DNA of 64,000 bases from RBG-13-68-16 sp041494245 (GCA_041494245.1 JBGQAK010000020.1:4565-68564), one strand, 5' to 3'; numbered from the stretch's first letter, positions 1 through 8,687 are shown. Numbers and translations are program-made. Notes: generated by a model from the sequence alone, not told the origin.

Positions 1-652
1 GGTCGTACCCTTGAGGCCGGGCGACGGTGACGTTCATGCCGAAACGCGAGGCGATGATCATTGCCTCCTGCACCGAGCACCAGGAGCGCGCCAGAGCACC
101 CGATGCCCAGGTGAGGAGGAAGTTCTTGCCGCGCAGGTTTTCGTAGTTGGGGCGGCCCGGACCCTCGCCGAACCACTCCGCCCACCCCATAATGTCCGCC
201 ATCCCCTGGCACGGGTGGTACTTGTCGTCGGCCATGTTGATGATCGGGACGGTCGCCCACCGGGCGTACTCGCGCAGGAGATCGTTCCCGGCGCCGTAGA
301 ACGGCACCTTGTCCTCGAGCACCCGGATGCCGATCCCGGCGGCGTAGCGCGACATCACCTTGGCGGCGTCCTCCACCGTCTCGCCGGCAGTCGTGGCCGT
401 CCTCAAACGCATCCCCTCCGGCTGCAGGAACTGGGCGTGGCCGCCCAGCTCGGTGGCGGCGCACTCGAAGCTCTGCCGGGTGCGGACCGAGGGGTTGTAG
501 AAGAACATGAAAAACGTCCTGTTCTCCAAGATCTTCGCAAAACGCCGGTGGAAGCGCTCGCGCTTCATCGCGGCGGCCAGGTCCAGGGCGGCTTTGAGCT
601 CGTCGAGAGCCCACTCCTGGGTGACGATGAAATCTCGGCCGAAAATGTCCAT
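1..652 (-). CDS. YgeW-type carbamoyltransferase, copy A (partial, 3' end outside window)
   Basis: Aspartate/ornithine carbamoyltransferase fold, N-terminal about 217 residues; the C-terminal ornithine-side half lies beyond the left edge. The carbamoyl-phosphate motif near residue 52 reads FYNPSVRTRQSFE, so the classical STRTR is SVRTR, as in the YgeW/acetylornithine-carbamoyltransferase branch. ARWATVPIINMADDKYHPCQ is the usual metabolite-binding segment. The start ATG at 652 is chosen because GAGG lies six bases upstream. It follows copy B on the same strand with a 28-base gap and is last in sight of a leftward operon (PLP enzyme, M20 hydrolase, copy B, copy A). By context it probably removes a carbamoyl group from a ureido acid to give carbamoyl phosphate; the substrate is inferred. 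Confidence 0.8.
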   Translation of the reverse strand, partial: MDIFGRDFIVTQEWALDELKAALDLAAAMKRERFHRRFAKILENRTFFMFFYNPSVRTRQSFECAATELGGHAQFLQPEGMRLRTATTAGETVEDAAKVMSRYAAGIGIRVLEDKVPFYGAGNDLLREYARWATVPIINMADDKYHPCQGMADIMGWAEWFGEGPGRPNYENLRGKNFLLTWASGALARSWCSVQEAMIIASRFGMNVTVARPQGYD

Positions 653-680
653 GGGGTTCCTCTTCCGTGCCTTTGAACGG

Positions 681-1727
681 TTAGCGCATCACCAGGCTCA
701 TCACCGCCTTCTGCACGTGGAGGCGGTTTTCGGCCTGATCGAACACCGCCGACTGTGGGCCGTCGATGACCTCGTTGGTGACCTCGTACCCGCGGTCGCA
801 CGGCAGGCAGTGCAGGTACACCGCGTTCTTGGCGGCGAGCTTGAGGTGCTTCTCGTCGCAGATCCAGCTCTTGTTGGCGTCGAAGATCGCCTGGGTCTTC
901 TTCTCGTCGGCCTTGCCGACCGGCGGCTGGAAGAGGGGCGTGGCGCACCAGGCCTTGGGGTACACCACGTGCTGGCCCTTGAGCGCGTCCTCGAAGTTGT
1001 TGGAGATCTTGAACGAGCCGCCCGCCCGTTTGGCGTAGCCCTGGCACTGCTTGAGGATGTCCGGCGCCAGCTCCATGCCCTTGGGGTGGGCGAGAGTCAC
1101 GTCCATGCCCATCATCGTGGCGTACAGGATGGCGCTCTGCGGCACCGCGCGCGGCTTCTCAGTGCTCGGGCTGTACGCCCAGCTCATCAGGAACTTGACG
1201 CCCGCAAAGCTGCCGAACTTCTCCTTCACCGTGAAGATGTCGGCGAGCCCCTGGAACGGGTGGTAGATGTCGTCCTCCATGTTGAGCACCGGGATGTCGG
1301 CCCAGCGGGCGAACTCGCGCAGCATCCTGTGCGCGCCGCCGTACTCCCACTTCACCGGGTCGCCATAGCAGCGGATGGCGATCGCGTCGCCCATACGGGA
1401 GAGCGTGCGCGCCACGTCGGACACCCGCTCGGTGGAGTAGGCCTTCTCCTGGCCCTCCATCGCCGGAGTGTAGATCTTGCTGGGGTCGAGGTAGTGGGCG
1501 TGGCCGCCGAGCTGCGTCATGCCAGCCTCGAAGCTGTTCCGCGTGCGCAGGCTCTGGTTGTAGAAGATCATGAACAGCGTCTTGCCCGGCAGGATCTCGT
1601 TGTGCGCCTGGCCGATCGCGCGCTTAGTCTTGAGCTCTTCGGCGACGTGGAGGATGGTCTCGATATCCTCCCGGCTCCAGTCCGTCTCGGCGAGAAAATC
1701 CCGGCCCTTGAAGGTTGTGGTTTTCAT
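681..1727 (-). CDS. YgeW-type carbamoyltransferase, copy B
   Basis: Complete 348-residue carbamoyltransferase. Carbamoyl-phosphate site FYNQSLRTRNSFE is followed by GGHAHYLDP; near the C-terminus HCLPCDRGYEV corresponds to the HCLP loop of ornithine carbamoyltransferases. The start ATG at 1727 has AGGGAACA directly upstream. Copies A and B resemble each other in the first half but differ at many positions, so this is an old duplication, not a recent one. Both sit behind the M20 hydrolase gene. In the known anaerobic purine pathway two carbamoyl groups are removed one after the other from diureidopropionate; two paralogues side by side fit that scheme. Which copy does which step cannot be read from the sequence. 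Confidence 0.82.
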   Translation of the reverse strand: MKTTTFKGRDFLAETDWSREDIETILHVAEELKTKRAIGQAHNEILPGKTLFMIFYNQSLRTRNSFEAGMTQLGGHAHYLDPSKIYTPAMEGQEKAYSTERVSDVARTLSRMGDAIAIRCYGDPVKWEYGGAHRMLREFARWADIPVLNMEDDIYHPFQGLADIFTVKEKFGSFAGVKFLMSWAYSPSTEKPRAVPQSAILYATMMGMDVTLAHPKGMELAPDILKQCQGYAKRAGGSFKISNNFEDALKGQHVVYPKAWCATPLFQPPVGKADEKKTQAIFDANKSWICDEKHLKLAAKNAVYLHCLPCDRGYEVTNEVIDGPQSAVFDQAENRLHVQKAVMSLVMR

Positions 1728-1774
1728 TGTTCCCTGCCCCTCTCCTGAGAATGGGTATCTACTTCTTCACCGCA

Positions 1775-1789
1775 GCTGATCCTATCAGC
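1775..1789. other. Short perfect hairpin between copy B and the M20 gene
   Basis: GCTGAT CCT ATCAGC forms a 6-bp stem with a 3-base loop in the 151-base gap between two genes of the same operon. No T-run follows on either strand, so it is not a standard terminator; it may be an RNA stability or processing hairpin, or chance. Confidence 0.25.
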
Positions 1790-1878
1790 ATTCGGGGCAC
1801 AGGCAAGACCCGCTGGGGCCGCCTGCGGCGCATTCTTGCGAAAGCGTCTCGCACGCGCGGTGGTCGAGCCGGCGGCGG

Positions 1879-3090
1879 TCACCCCGCAACGTCCCTGGGC
1901 GCGGTCAGACACTGCGGGATCAGGGAGCACGCAGCCGTGGCCTTGACGAGATCCTCCACTGCCACCCACTCGCCGGTCGTGTGCGCAAGCTCCTCGCACC
2001 CTGGCGCGAAACCCACGGTGGGGATTCCGAGCCGGCCCATGGTGGCCACCCCGTTGGTGGAGAACGGCCACATGGAGATCGCGGGACGGCGGCCAAGCAC
2101 GGCCTCGACCGCAGCCGCGACGCCGCCCACAACGGGGTGCTCCTCGGGCAGCACCCAGGCGGGGAAGACCTGCTCCTGGGTGACCGGCACCCCGGTCCAC
2201 GAACGGCCTTCCCACCGGAGCACCCGCACGTCGGAATCTCCGACGTGGGGGAGCGAGCGGATCTCGGCGAGCGCCTTCTCCGCGGTCTCGCCGACGGTGA
2301 GCCGTCGGTCAAGCACGATGCGCGCCACATCAGGCACAGCGTTGAACGAAGGGGACTTGCAGTCCACCCATGAGACCGTCACCGTGCCCTTGCCCAGGAA
2401 CGGATCTTCTGGCAGGCGGTTGTTGAGCGCTTCGATGTCGGCGATGATCGGGGCGAGCTTGTAGACCGCGTTGACGCCTCGCTCGCAATAGGCACCGTGG
2501 GCAGCCACACCCCTGGCGACGACCTCGATCCCCATCCTCCCACGGTGGCCTCGGTACACGCCGAGGTTGGTGGGTTCCCCGAGCACAACGGCGTGCGGAC
2601 GGATGCCCTCCTTCTCGATCAGGTGCATGAGCGCGTAGCCGTCGCAGTTCTCTTCCATCACCGATGCAACCAGCACCAGCCGCACCCCCTCCGGCCAGCC
2701 GCGCTCGATCAGGATCCTGGTGCCGTAGGCCATGCAGGCGATCGCGGGCAGCTCGTCCACCGCCCCGCGGCCGTACACTTTGCCGTCCTCGAGCTTGCCC
2801 TCGAACGGGTCGTGCGACCACGCCGACGGATCACCCACGTCGACGCAGTCGGCATGGGCGTCCATCATGACCGTGAAGGGCCCATGGCCGATGCAGGCCA
2901 CCACGCTGCCCAGGCCGTCGAACCGAACTTCCTCGAAGCCGAGGGTCTCGTACTCCCACCGGACGCGTTCGCACCGTTCCTTCTCGTGGCCGCTCCGGGC
3001 CGGTATCGCGATCAGCTCGCGGAGGAAGCGCACGATCTCGCCTTTCCGGCGCCGCGCCTGGACGAGGGCGGCGCTTCCCTCTGCGGTCAT
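1879..3090 (-). CDS. ygeY: M20-family amidohydrolase/peptidase, YgeY-like
   Basis: Zinc-dependent M20 hydrolase of 403 residues related to acetylornithine deacetylase and succinyl-diaminopimelate desuccinylase; the E. coli cluster homologue is YgeY. Visible metal-site motifs are MMDAHADCVD (H and D ligands), GRGAVDELPA and the MEEN catalytic/ligand glutamates, followed by an ALGEPTN-like substrate loop and a C-terminal HXXG-type ligand region. ATG 3090 is preferred (GAGG eight bases upstream) over a longer upstream reading beginning with a rare codon. It lies 66 bases downstream of the PLP-enzyme gene in the same transcript. In this cluster it should cleave an amide or ureide bond of a ring-opened purine intermediate; the exact bond is inferred from context. 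Confidence 0.8.
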   Translation of the reverse strand: MTAEGSAALVQARRRKGEIVRFLRELIAIPARSGHEKERCERVRWEYETLGFEEVRFDGLGSVVACIGHGPFTVMMDAHADCVDVGDPSAWSHDPFEGKLEDGKVYGRGAVDELPAIACMAYGTRILIERGWPEGVRLVLVASVMEENCDGYALMHLIEKEGIRPHAVVLGEPTNLGVYRGHRGRMGIEVVARGVAAHGAYCERGVNAVYKLAPIIADIEALNNRLPEDPFLGKGTVTVSWVDCKSPSFNAVPDVARIVLDRRLTVGETAEKALAEIRSLPHVGDSDVRVLRWEGRSWTGVPVTQEQVFPAWVLPEEHPVVGGVAAAVEAVLGRRPAISMWPFSTNGVATMGRLGIPTVGFAPGCEELAHTTGEWVAVEDLVKATAACSLIPQCLTAPRDVAG

Positions 3091-3156
3091 CGGTCGATCC
3101 TCAGCCCAGGAATGGGCCTTGTCCCCGCCCGCGACGGGTGGCTGCAACGGCCGCCG

Positions 3157-4626
3157 CTACTTTCTCTCATTCAGCGCGGCTGACACGCCGGTGTCGCGGT
3201 TGAACACCTCGATGGCGGCATCCCACCCGGGGAGTTGGGCCTTCAGGTCCCGCCAAAACTCCGGGCTCCAGAGCGCGTCGAGCTCCACAACCGTCTTGCC
3301 CTGCTGCTCGACCCAGGTGAAGTACTTGAGGTTGTGCAGGGCCTTGCGGTCGGGGTACGTGAGCTCCTTCAGGTGATCGGTCGTCGCCCCGAGGAGGAAG
3401 CGCTCGAGGTCGATCTCCGCCTGGCGTTCGTCGTAGGCGCCGCGCTCGGCGGTCAGCTCGGCGAGGCGCGTGCGGTACAGGTCGGAGGAGTCGGTGAAGC
3501 AGGTGAGCACCACGTCCGCCTCCTCAAGCTCAAAGTGGCGCGCGGTCTTGATCGCCGACAGCAGGTTGCAGATCGAGGAGATGCCGAGGAGCGGGAGGTG
3601 CGCGACGGTTGCCTCGAGCACGCCGCGGCGGGTGAGCAGCGCAGCTCCGGCGGGCTCGTTGAACAGGCGCAGTAGCCTCACGGTCGCCTCGTCGTCGATG
3701 GCGGTGACGAGGTCGGTGGTGCGCACGTTGTGGATCCAGGGGACGTGCTTGTCCCCGATCCCCTCGATGCGATGATCCCCGAAGCCGGTCGCGAGCAGCG
3801 TCGGACACTGCAGCGCCTCCGCCACTGTGATCGTGCATCCGGGGGAGACGTCCTTGAGGTAGTCCCCGGCGGCGAGCGTCCCCGCCGAGCCGGTGGCGCC
3901 GACCCAAGCGGCCAGGCGCAAGCGATCGCCTGCCAGGGCGCGGAACGCCTCGGCGGCGGCGGGCCCGGTGACGCCGTAGTGCCAGAGGTAGTTCCCGAAC
4001 TCCTCGAACTGGTTGAAGATCACAGCCTGGGGCTGGTTCTTCCGGATATCCCAGCAGGCGTCGAAGATCTCCTTGACGTTGGACTCGCAACCGGGCGTAG
4101 CGATGATCTCGGCCCCGATCGAGGCCAGCCATTCGAAGCGCTCCCGACTCATCCCCTCGGGAAGGATCGCAATTGCGCGGCATCCCAGCAGCGCCGAATC
4201 GAACGCCCCGCCGCGGCAGTAGTTGCCGGTCGAGGGCCAGACGGCCTTCTGGGTCGTGGGGTCAAACTCGCCGGACACCAGGCGCGGCACGAGGCACCCG
4301 AACGCCGCCCCCACCTTATGGGCGCCGGTGGGGAAGTGCTTGCCCACCAGGCCCACGATGCGCGCCCGCACACCCGAGAGGGTGGACGGAACCTCGAGAG
4401 CGTTGACCGGACCGAAGCCGCCAGTGGCCGGGTCGTTGTGCCAGGTGATGCGAAAGAGGTTGACCGGATCCACCGCCTGCATGTCCACGCCGGCGAGCGC
4501 CCTCCGTACCGCGGGGTGGGTGCGCGAGGGATCGCGCATCTCGGCGATCGTGGGGATCACGATACCCCGCTCCTTGCAGCGCTGCACCGTGTGCTCCCGT
4601 GCCCTTTTTCTCGTCTCGTCGGTCAC
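3157..4626 (-). CDS. Fold-type II PLP-dependent enzyme, probable ammonia-lyase
   Basis: 489-residue relative of threonine synthase, TrpB and cysteine synthase. GAHKVGAAF carries the likely Schiff-base lysine (K104) and STGNYCRGG (132-140) is the phosphate-binding Asn loop. VGATGSAGTLAAGDYL is the PLP-phosphate glycine loop. An ATG at 4647 looks like a start but is part of the -10 box TACAAT, so GTG 4626, with GGGAG seven bases upstream, is taken. First gene of the leftward operon. The family position matches the diaminopropionate ammonia-lyase step (YgeX) of the purine cluster, but the Asn loop differs from the SDGNHGRG of YgeX as I remember it, so this may be a different subfamily doing the same job. 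Confidence 0.75.
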   Translation of the reverse strand: MTDETRKRAREHTVQRCKERGIVIPTIAEMRDPSRTHPAVRRALAGVDMQAVDPVNLFRITWHNDPATGGFGPVNALEVPSTLSGVRARIVGLVGKHFPTGAHKVGAAFGCLVPRLVSGEFDPTTQKAVWPSTGNYCRGGAFDSALLGCRAIAILPEGMSRERFEWLASIGAEIIATPGCESNVKEIFDACWDIRKNQPQAVIFNQFEEFGNYLWHYGVTGPAAAEAFRALAGDRLRLAAWVGATGSAGTLAAGDYLKDVSPGCTITVAEALQCPTLLATGFGDHRIEGIGDKHVPWIHNVRTTDLVTAIDDEATVRLLRLFNEPAGAALLTRRGVLEATVAHLPLLGISSICNLLSAIKTARHFELEEADVVLTCFTDSSDLYRTRLAELTAERGAYDERQAEIDLERFLLGATTDHLKELTYPDRKALHNLKYFTWVEQQGKTVVELDALWSPEFWRDLKAQLPGWDAAIEVFNRDTGVSAALNERK

Positions 4627-4645
4627 GTGGTCGCTCCCGGGGCGC

Positions 4646-4651
4646 ATTGTA
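4646..4651 (-). promoter_or_regulatory. -10 box of the leftward catabolic operon
   Basis: TACAAT on the minus strand ends 19 bases before GTG 4626, with the ribosome site GGGAG between them. It makes the ATG inside the box an unlikely start. No convincing -35 is visible. Confidence 0.4.
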
Positions 4652-4734
4652 TCGGTTCCGGCTTCGAGCTGCGCGTGGTCTCTCAAGAGCGGAACCCGAG
4701 TCGCACATTCACAATGGGCCCAAGGTCTCTGTGC

Positions 4735-4740
4735 TAGTCT
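4735..4740 (+). promoter_or_regulatory. Candidate -10 box of the rightward catabolic operon
   Basis: TAGTCT lies 18 bases before ATG 4759, with GGGGGA as ribosome site between. Together with the minus-strand box at 4646-4651 it makes 4627-4758 the divergent control region of the cluster. Confidence 0.3.
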
Positions 4741-4758
4741 CACCTCGGGGGACCCACC

Positions 4759-7299
4759 ATGGCGCGCAGCCCCTTCCTCCTGACCGATGCACAGCTTGCG
4801 GCCGAGATCGAGAGGTGCGAGTACTGCGCCGAGAAGCCGTGCCGGGGGGCGTGCCCGGCCGATTGCTCGCCCGCTGACTTCATCATGGCCGCAAAGGTGG
4901 GGGGCAGATCGGACTACGCCCGGGCCGCCGCCATGATCATGTCGGCCAACCCCCTGGGCGGCGTGTGCGGGGGGGTCTGCCCCGACACCCACTGCATGCG
5001 CGCGTGCGCGCGCGCCACCTTCGACGCCCCGATCGACATCCCCGCCGTCCAGGCGACGATTATCGCGAAGGCGCGCGCGCTGGGCGTATTCCCGGATTTC
5101 GCCCAGGCGCGGCCGAGCGGGAGGCGCGCAGCGATCGTGGGCGGCGGCCCGGCCGGGTACGGGGCCGCGGCGGTGCTGACGCAGCACGGGTACGGGGTTG
5201 ACGTCTTCGAGTCGGGGCGGGCCGGCGGGATGGCGGCGCTGATCCCCGGCTTCCGCCTCGATCCGGACGTGCTGGCGGGCGACCTCGCGTTCGTTGCCTC
5301 GCTGGGTGCCGTCACGGTCAGGCACGAGCGCGGCGCCGATCCCGCCGCGCTGCTCGCGGCCGGCTACGACGTGGTGATCGTCGCATCCGGCCTCGACCGT
5401 CCGGTGGAGCTGGGGATCCCCGGCGAGCACCTCGCGGTGAAGGCGCTCGAATACCTGGCGGAGCCGGAGCAGACTCCGGTGGCCGGGAGGCGCGTCGCGG
5501 TGATCGGCGGCGGGGCGGTAGCCGCGGACTGCGCCGAGACCGCGACCGCGCGCGGCGCCAGCGGCGTCGAGATGTTCGCCCTGGAGAAGCTCTCCGAGAT
5601 GCCGCTCACCGCCAAGGAGCTCGCCGGTCTGCTGAACGCCGGGATCGCGGTGAGCGGGCGCGTCCGCGTCACGGCCATCGTGGACGAGGGCGGCGAGGTG
5701 CGGGGGCTCGAGACGGTCAAGGTGGAGCTTCCAGCCGGGGCGGCGTTCCAACCCTCCTGGGTGCGTGACGTGCCTGGCACCTCACAGAGGCGCCCCGACC
5801 TCGACCTCGCCATCGTGGCGATCGGCGCGCGCCCGGGTCCGGTGCCAAAGGGCACGCCGGGGATCTTCATCGCCGGCGACGTGGAGCACGGGCCCACCAC
5901 CGTGGTGGAAGCGGTCGCCGCCGGCAAGAACGCTGCAACGGAGGCGCTGGCAGGGCACAGGGCACAGGGCGCAGGGCGCAGAGAAGGGAAGATACAGCCA
6001 CCAGAAGCCCCCAGTGGCACAGACGGCAAAGCGGGTCGTCCCCGGGTCAAGAGCACCGTGGTCCTGCCCGGGTTCCGGCGGCTTCTGGTGCCGCTCGATG
6101 CGGAGTTTTTCGGCCGGCCGATCCTCTCGCCTTTCCTGCTCTCGGCGGCCCCGCCCACCGACGGGTACGAGCAGATGCGCAAGGTGTACGAGGCGGGGTG
6201 GGCGGGCGGGGTGATGAAGACCGCTTTCGACGACGTGCGGATCCACATCCCCTCCCGGTACATGTTCGCCTTCGACCGCACCACCTTCGCTAATTGCGAC
6301 AACGTCTCAGGACACCCGCTCCACCGGGTCCTCCGGGAGGTGGAGAAGCTGCGGCAGGAGTTCCCCGACCGCCTCACCCTCGCCTCCACCGGGGGGCCGG
6401 TAAGCGGGCACGACGAGCTCGACCACAAGGGGTGGCAGTCCAACACGCGCAAGCTCGAGGCGGCGGGGGCGTGCGGGGTCGAGTACAGCCTCTCCTGCCC
6501 GCAGGGCGGCGACGGCACCAGGGGCGACATCGTCTCCCAGGACGCCAAGCTGACCGCGAAGATCATCGGCTGGGTGCTGGAGGCCGGCGACCCGAACGTT
6601 CCCAAGCTGTTCAAGCTCACCGGGGCCGTCACCTCGATCGCGCCGATCATCACCGCCATCAAGGAGGTCTTCGCGCGCCACCCGCGGGCCAAGGCCGGCG
6701 TCACACTTGCCAACACCTTCCCGACGCTGGCGTTTCGCCCGGGCTCCAAGGAGCACTGGGAGGAGGGGATCGTGGTCGGGATGAGCGGGGCGGGGGTGAC
6801 GCCGATCTCCAACCTCACGCTCGCCAACGTCTCGCGCCTCGGCGTGGTGGTGTCGGGCAACGGCGGCCCGATGAACTACCTCGCCGCCGCCAACTTCCTC
6901 GCGCTCGGCGCTCGCACCGTGCAGTTCTGCTCGATCGTGATGAAGTACGGGCTCGGCATCGTGGACGAGCTGCACTCCGGGCTCTCCTACCTGCTCGCGG
7001 AGCGCGGCCTGCGCTCGGTGGAGGAGCTGATCGGACGGGCTCTGCCGCAGCCGATCACGCCGTTCGGCGAGCTGCCGGCGGCCAAGATGATATCTGCGGC
7101 GGACGCCGAGCTGTGCGTGCACTGCGGCAACTGCACCCGCTGCCCGTACCTCGCGATCACTCTGAACGGCGAGAAGGTCCCCGAGACCGACGCCGCTCGC
7201 TGCGTCGGCTGCTCATTCTGCACCCTGATGTGCTTCACGGGTGCGCTCGAGATGCGCGAGCGCACCCCAGCGGAGGCCGCGGCGCTGGTCGAGGCGTGA
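4759..7299 (+). CDS. PreT-PreA-type reductase fusion (dihydropyrimidine dehydrogenase-like; likely purine-ring reductase)
   Basis: 846 residues joining two enzymes that are separate (PreT, PreA) in E. coli and fused in eukaryotic DPYD. Residues 1-120 hold a GltD-like cysteine domain (CEYCAEKPCRGACPADC). FAD and NAD(P) sites follow at about 125-138 (IVGGGPAGYG) and 246-259 (VIGGGAVAADC). From about residue 440 comes a DHOD-type TIM barrel with the catalytic cysteine C580 in SLSCPQGGDG. Two C-terminal 4Fe-4S motifs follow, CVHCGNCTRCP and CVGCSFCTLMC; the first has two rather than three residues before the fourth cysteine. The linker near 395-430 is low-complexity and carries a heptamer repeat (5953-5987). 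By cluster logic it reduces a purine-derived ring; pyrimidine reduction is the alternative. Confidence 0.82.
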   Translation: MARSPFLLTDAQLAAEIERCEYCAEKPCRGACPADCSPADFIMAAKVGGRSDYARAAAMIMSANPLGGVCGGVCPDTHCMRACARATFDAPIDIPAVQATIIAKARALGVFPDFAQARPSGRRAAIVGGGPAGYGAAAVLTQHGYGVDVFESGRAGGMAALIPGFRLDPDVLAGDLAFVASLGAVTVRHERGADPAALLAAGYDVVIVASGLDRPVELGIPGEHLAVKALEYLAEPEQTPVAGRRVAVIGGGAVAADCAETATARGASGVEMFALEKLSEMPLTAKELAGLLNAGIAVSGRVRVTAIVDEGGEVRGLETVKVELPAGAAFQPSWVRDVPGTSQRRPDLDLAIVAIGARPGPVPKGTPGIFIAGDVEHGPTTVVEAVAAGKNAATEALAGHRAQGAGRREGKIQPPEAPSGTDGKAGRPRVKSTVVLPGFRRLLVPLDAEFFGRPILSPFLLSAAPPTDGYEQMRKVYEAGWAGGVMKTAFDDVRIHIPSRYMFAFDRTTFANCDNVSGHPLHRVLREVEKLRQEFPDRLTLASTGGPVSGHDELDHKGWQSNTRKLEAAGACGVEYSLSCPQGGDGTRGDIVSQDAKLTAKIIGWVLEAGDPNVPKLFKLTGAVTSIAPIITAIKEVFARHPRAKAGVTLANTFPTLAFRPGSKEHWEEGIVVGMSGAGVTPISNLTLANVSRLGVVVSGNGGPMNYLAAANFLALGARTVQFCSIVMKYGLGIVDELHSGLSYLLAERGLRSVEELIGRALPQPITPFGELPAAKMISAADAELCVHCGNCTRCPYLAITLNGEKVPETDAARCVGCSFCTLMCFTGALEMRERTPAEAAALVEA
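5953..5987 (+). repeat. GGGCRCA heptamer minisatellite in the fusion linker (R1)
   Basis: Four near-identical 7-base units (GGGCACA twice, GGGCGCA twice) then GAGAAGG. The last 28 bases (5960-5987) match R2 at 8660-8687 with one mismatch. Here it is translated as part of the interdomain linker. Confidence 0.75.
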
Positions 7300-7318
7300 G
7301 GCGCGAGGGGAGGTGGGC

Positions 7319-8647
7319 GTGGACTCGCTGCTGATCGAGAACGGGACGGTGGTCACCCTCGGCGAGGTCAACCGCATCCTGCACCGGCACGACGTGACGT
7401 GCGAGGGCGGCCTCATCACGGCGATCGCCCCGCACGGTACGATCGCGGGGCCCCATGAACGCGTGATTGACGCTTCCGGCACAGTTGTGATGCCGGGGTT
7501 CATCAACGCCCACATGCACTTCTACTCTACGCTCGTTCGTGGCCTCGGCAAGGCCAAGCCGTCGGCCGATTTCAGACAGGTCCTGGAGAACCTCTGGTGG
7601 CGCCTGGACCGGAAGCTGGATCTCGACGACTGCTACTACTCGGCGCTGGTCGTCCTCATCGAGGCAGTCAGGCACGGCACCACCACGCTCTTCGACCACC
7701 ACGCGAGCTCTTCGGCGGTGCGCGGCTCCCTGGATGCGCTCGCCCGCGCGGTCAAACAGGTCGGCGTGCGAGCCTCGCTGTGCTACGAGCTCTCCGACCG
7801 CGACGGACCGCAGGTGACGCGAGCGGGGGTCGAGGAGAACGTCGCGTTCATCAAGCGCTGCCGCGCCGAAAAGGACGCTCGGTTGGTCGCGATGTTCGGC
7901 CTGCACGCCGCCTTCACGCTCTCTGACGCCACCCTCGAGCGCGCCGCCGCGGCCGGGCGGGAGCTGGGCGCGGGGTTCCACGTGCACGTGGCGGAGGCGG
8001 CCTCCGACCAGGAGCACAACCAGCGCGAGTTCGGCCTGCGCGTCGTCGAGCGCCTGGAGAAGTTCGGCATCCTCGGGCAGCAGAGCATCGCCGCCCACTG
8101 CGTGCACGTGAGCAGCCGCGAGATAGAGTTGCTCGCCGAAACCGGCACGGCGGTTGCCCACAACCCGCAGTCCAACATGAACAACGCGGTGGGCGTGGCG
8201 GACGTGCCCGGGATGGTGCGAAAGGGCGTGCTGGTGGGTCTCGGCACCGACGCGATGACCGTCAACATGCTGGAGGAGGTGCGGGCCGCGTTGTTCGTGC
8301 GGCACCTGGCCGAGAGGAACCCCTCGGCGGGCTTCGTCGAGACGCTCTCCACGCTCCTCGTCAACAACGCCCGGATCGCCAACCGGCACTTCCCGGTGCA
8401 CCTCGGCGAGGTGCACGAGGGATGCGCCGCCGACCTGGCGCTCGTGGACTACCTCCCGCCGACGCCGCTCGACGAGGGCACGTTCCTCGGTCATCTGGCT
8501 TTCGGGATCTCGCAGGCGACCGTGGACACGACGATCGTCGGCGGCAAGGTGCTCATGGCCGGTAAGAGGCTCGAGCTGGACCTCGACGAGAAGGAAGTCG
8601 CGGCGAAGGCCCGCGAGCGGGCGAAGGCGCTCTGGGAGAGGTTCTGA
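7319..8647 (+). CDS. ssnA: SsnA-type aminohydrolase (amidohydrolase superfamily)
   Basis: About 442 residues from GTG 7319 (GAGGGGAG seven bases upstream; GTG 7313 is possible). Metal-dependent hydrolase of the chlorohydrolase/guanine-deaminase group. Motifs: NAHMH (H65, H67), FHVHVAEA, AHCVHVSSREIE and LGTDAMTVNM, the full ligand set of a single-metal amidohydrolase. The gene follows the reductase by 19 bases and is presumably co-transcribed. SsnA lies in the E. coli purine region beside ygfK; in the oxygen-independent urate pathway an amidohydrolase of this type opens the reduced ring. The stop at 8645 directly precedes the repeat R2 and the next gene. Confidence 0.83.
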   Translation: MDSLLIENGTVVTLGEVNRILHRHDVTCEGGLITAIAPHGTIAGPHERVIDASGTVVMPGFINAHMHFYSTLVRGLGKAKPSADFRQVLENLWWRLDRKLDLDDCYYSALVVLIEAVRHGTTTLFDHHASSSAVRGSLDALARAVKQVGVRASLCYELSDRDGPQVTRAGVEENVAFIKRCRAEKDARLVAMFGLHAAFTLSDATLERAAAAGRELGAGFHVHVAEAASDQEHNQREFGLRVVERLEKFGILGQQSIAAHCVHVSSREIELLAETGTAVAHNPQSNMNNAVGVADVPGMVRKGVLVGLGTDAMTVNMLEEVRAALFVRHLAERNPSAGFVETLSTLLVNNARIANRHFPVHLGEVHEGCAADLALVDYLPPTPLDEGTFLGHLAFGISQATVDTTIVGGKVLMAGKRLELDLDEKEVAAKARERAKALWERF

Positions 8648-8653
8648 AGGCCG

Positions 8654-8687
8654 GGCGCCGGGCACAGGGCGCAGGGCGCAGGGAAGG
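8654..8687 (+). repeat. GGGCRCA heptamer minisatellite between ssnA and hyuA (R2)
   Basis: Units GGGCGCC, GGGCACA, GGGCGCA, GGGCGCA, GGGAAGG. Same element as R1, 2.7 kb away, in the same orientation. In the hyuA frame it reads RAQGAGRREG, the same peptide phase as R1. Confidence 0.7.

Noticed and set aside
11..676. Long open frames antisense to the carbamoyltransferases and to many other genes
   Set aside because: They mirror high third-position GC of the true genes, have Arg/Pro/Ala-rich shadow composition and no family motifs.
4645..4647. ATG 4647 as start of the PLP enzyme
   Set aside because: It lies within the TACAAT promoter box; GTG 4626 has a proper ribosome site and gives a normal N-terminus.
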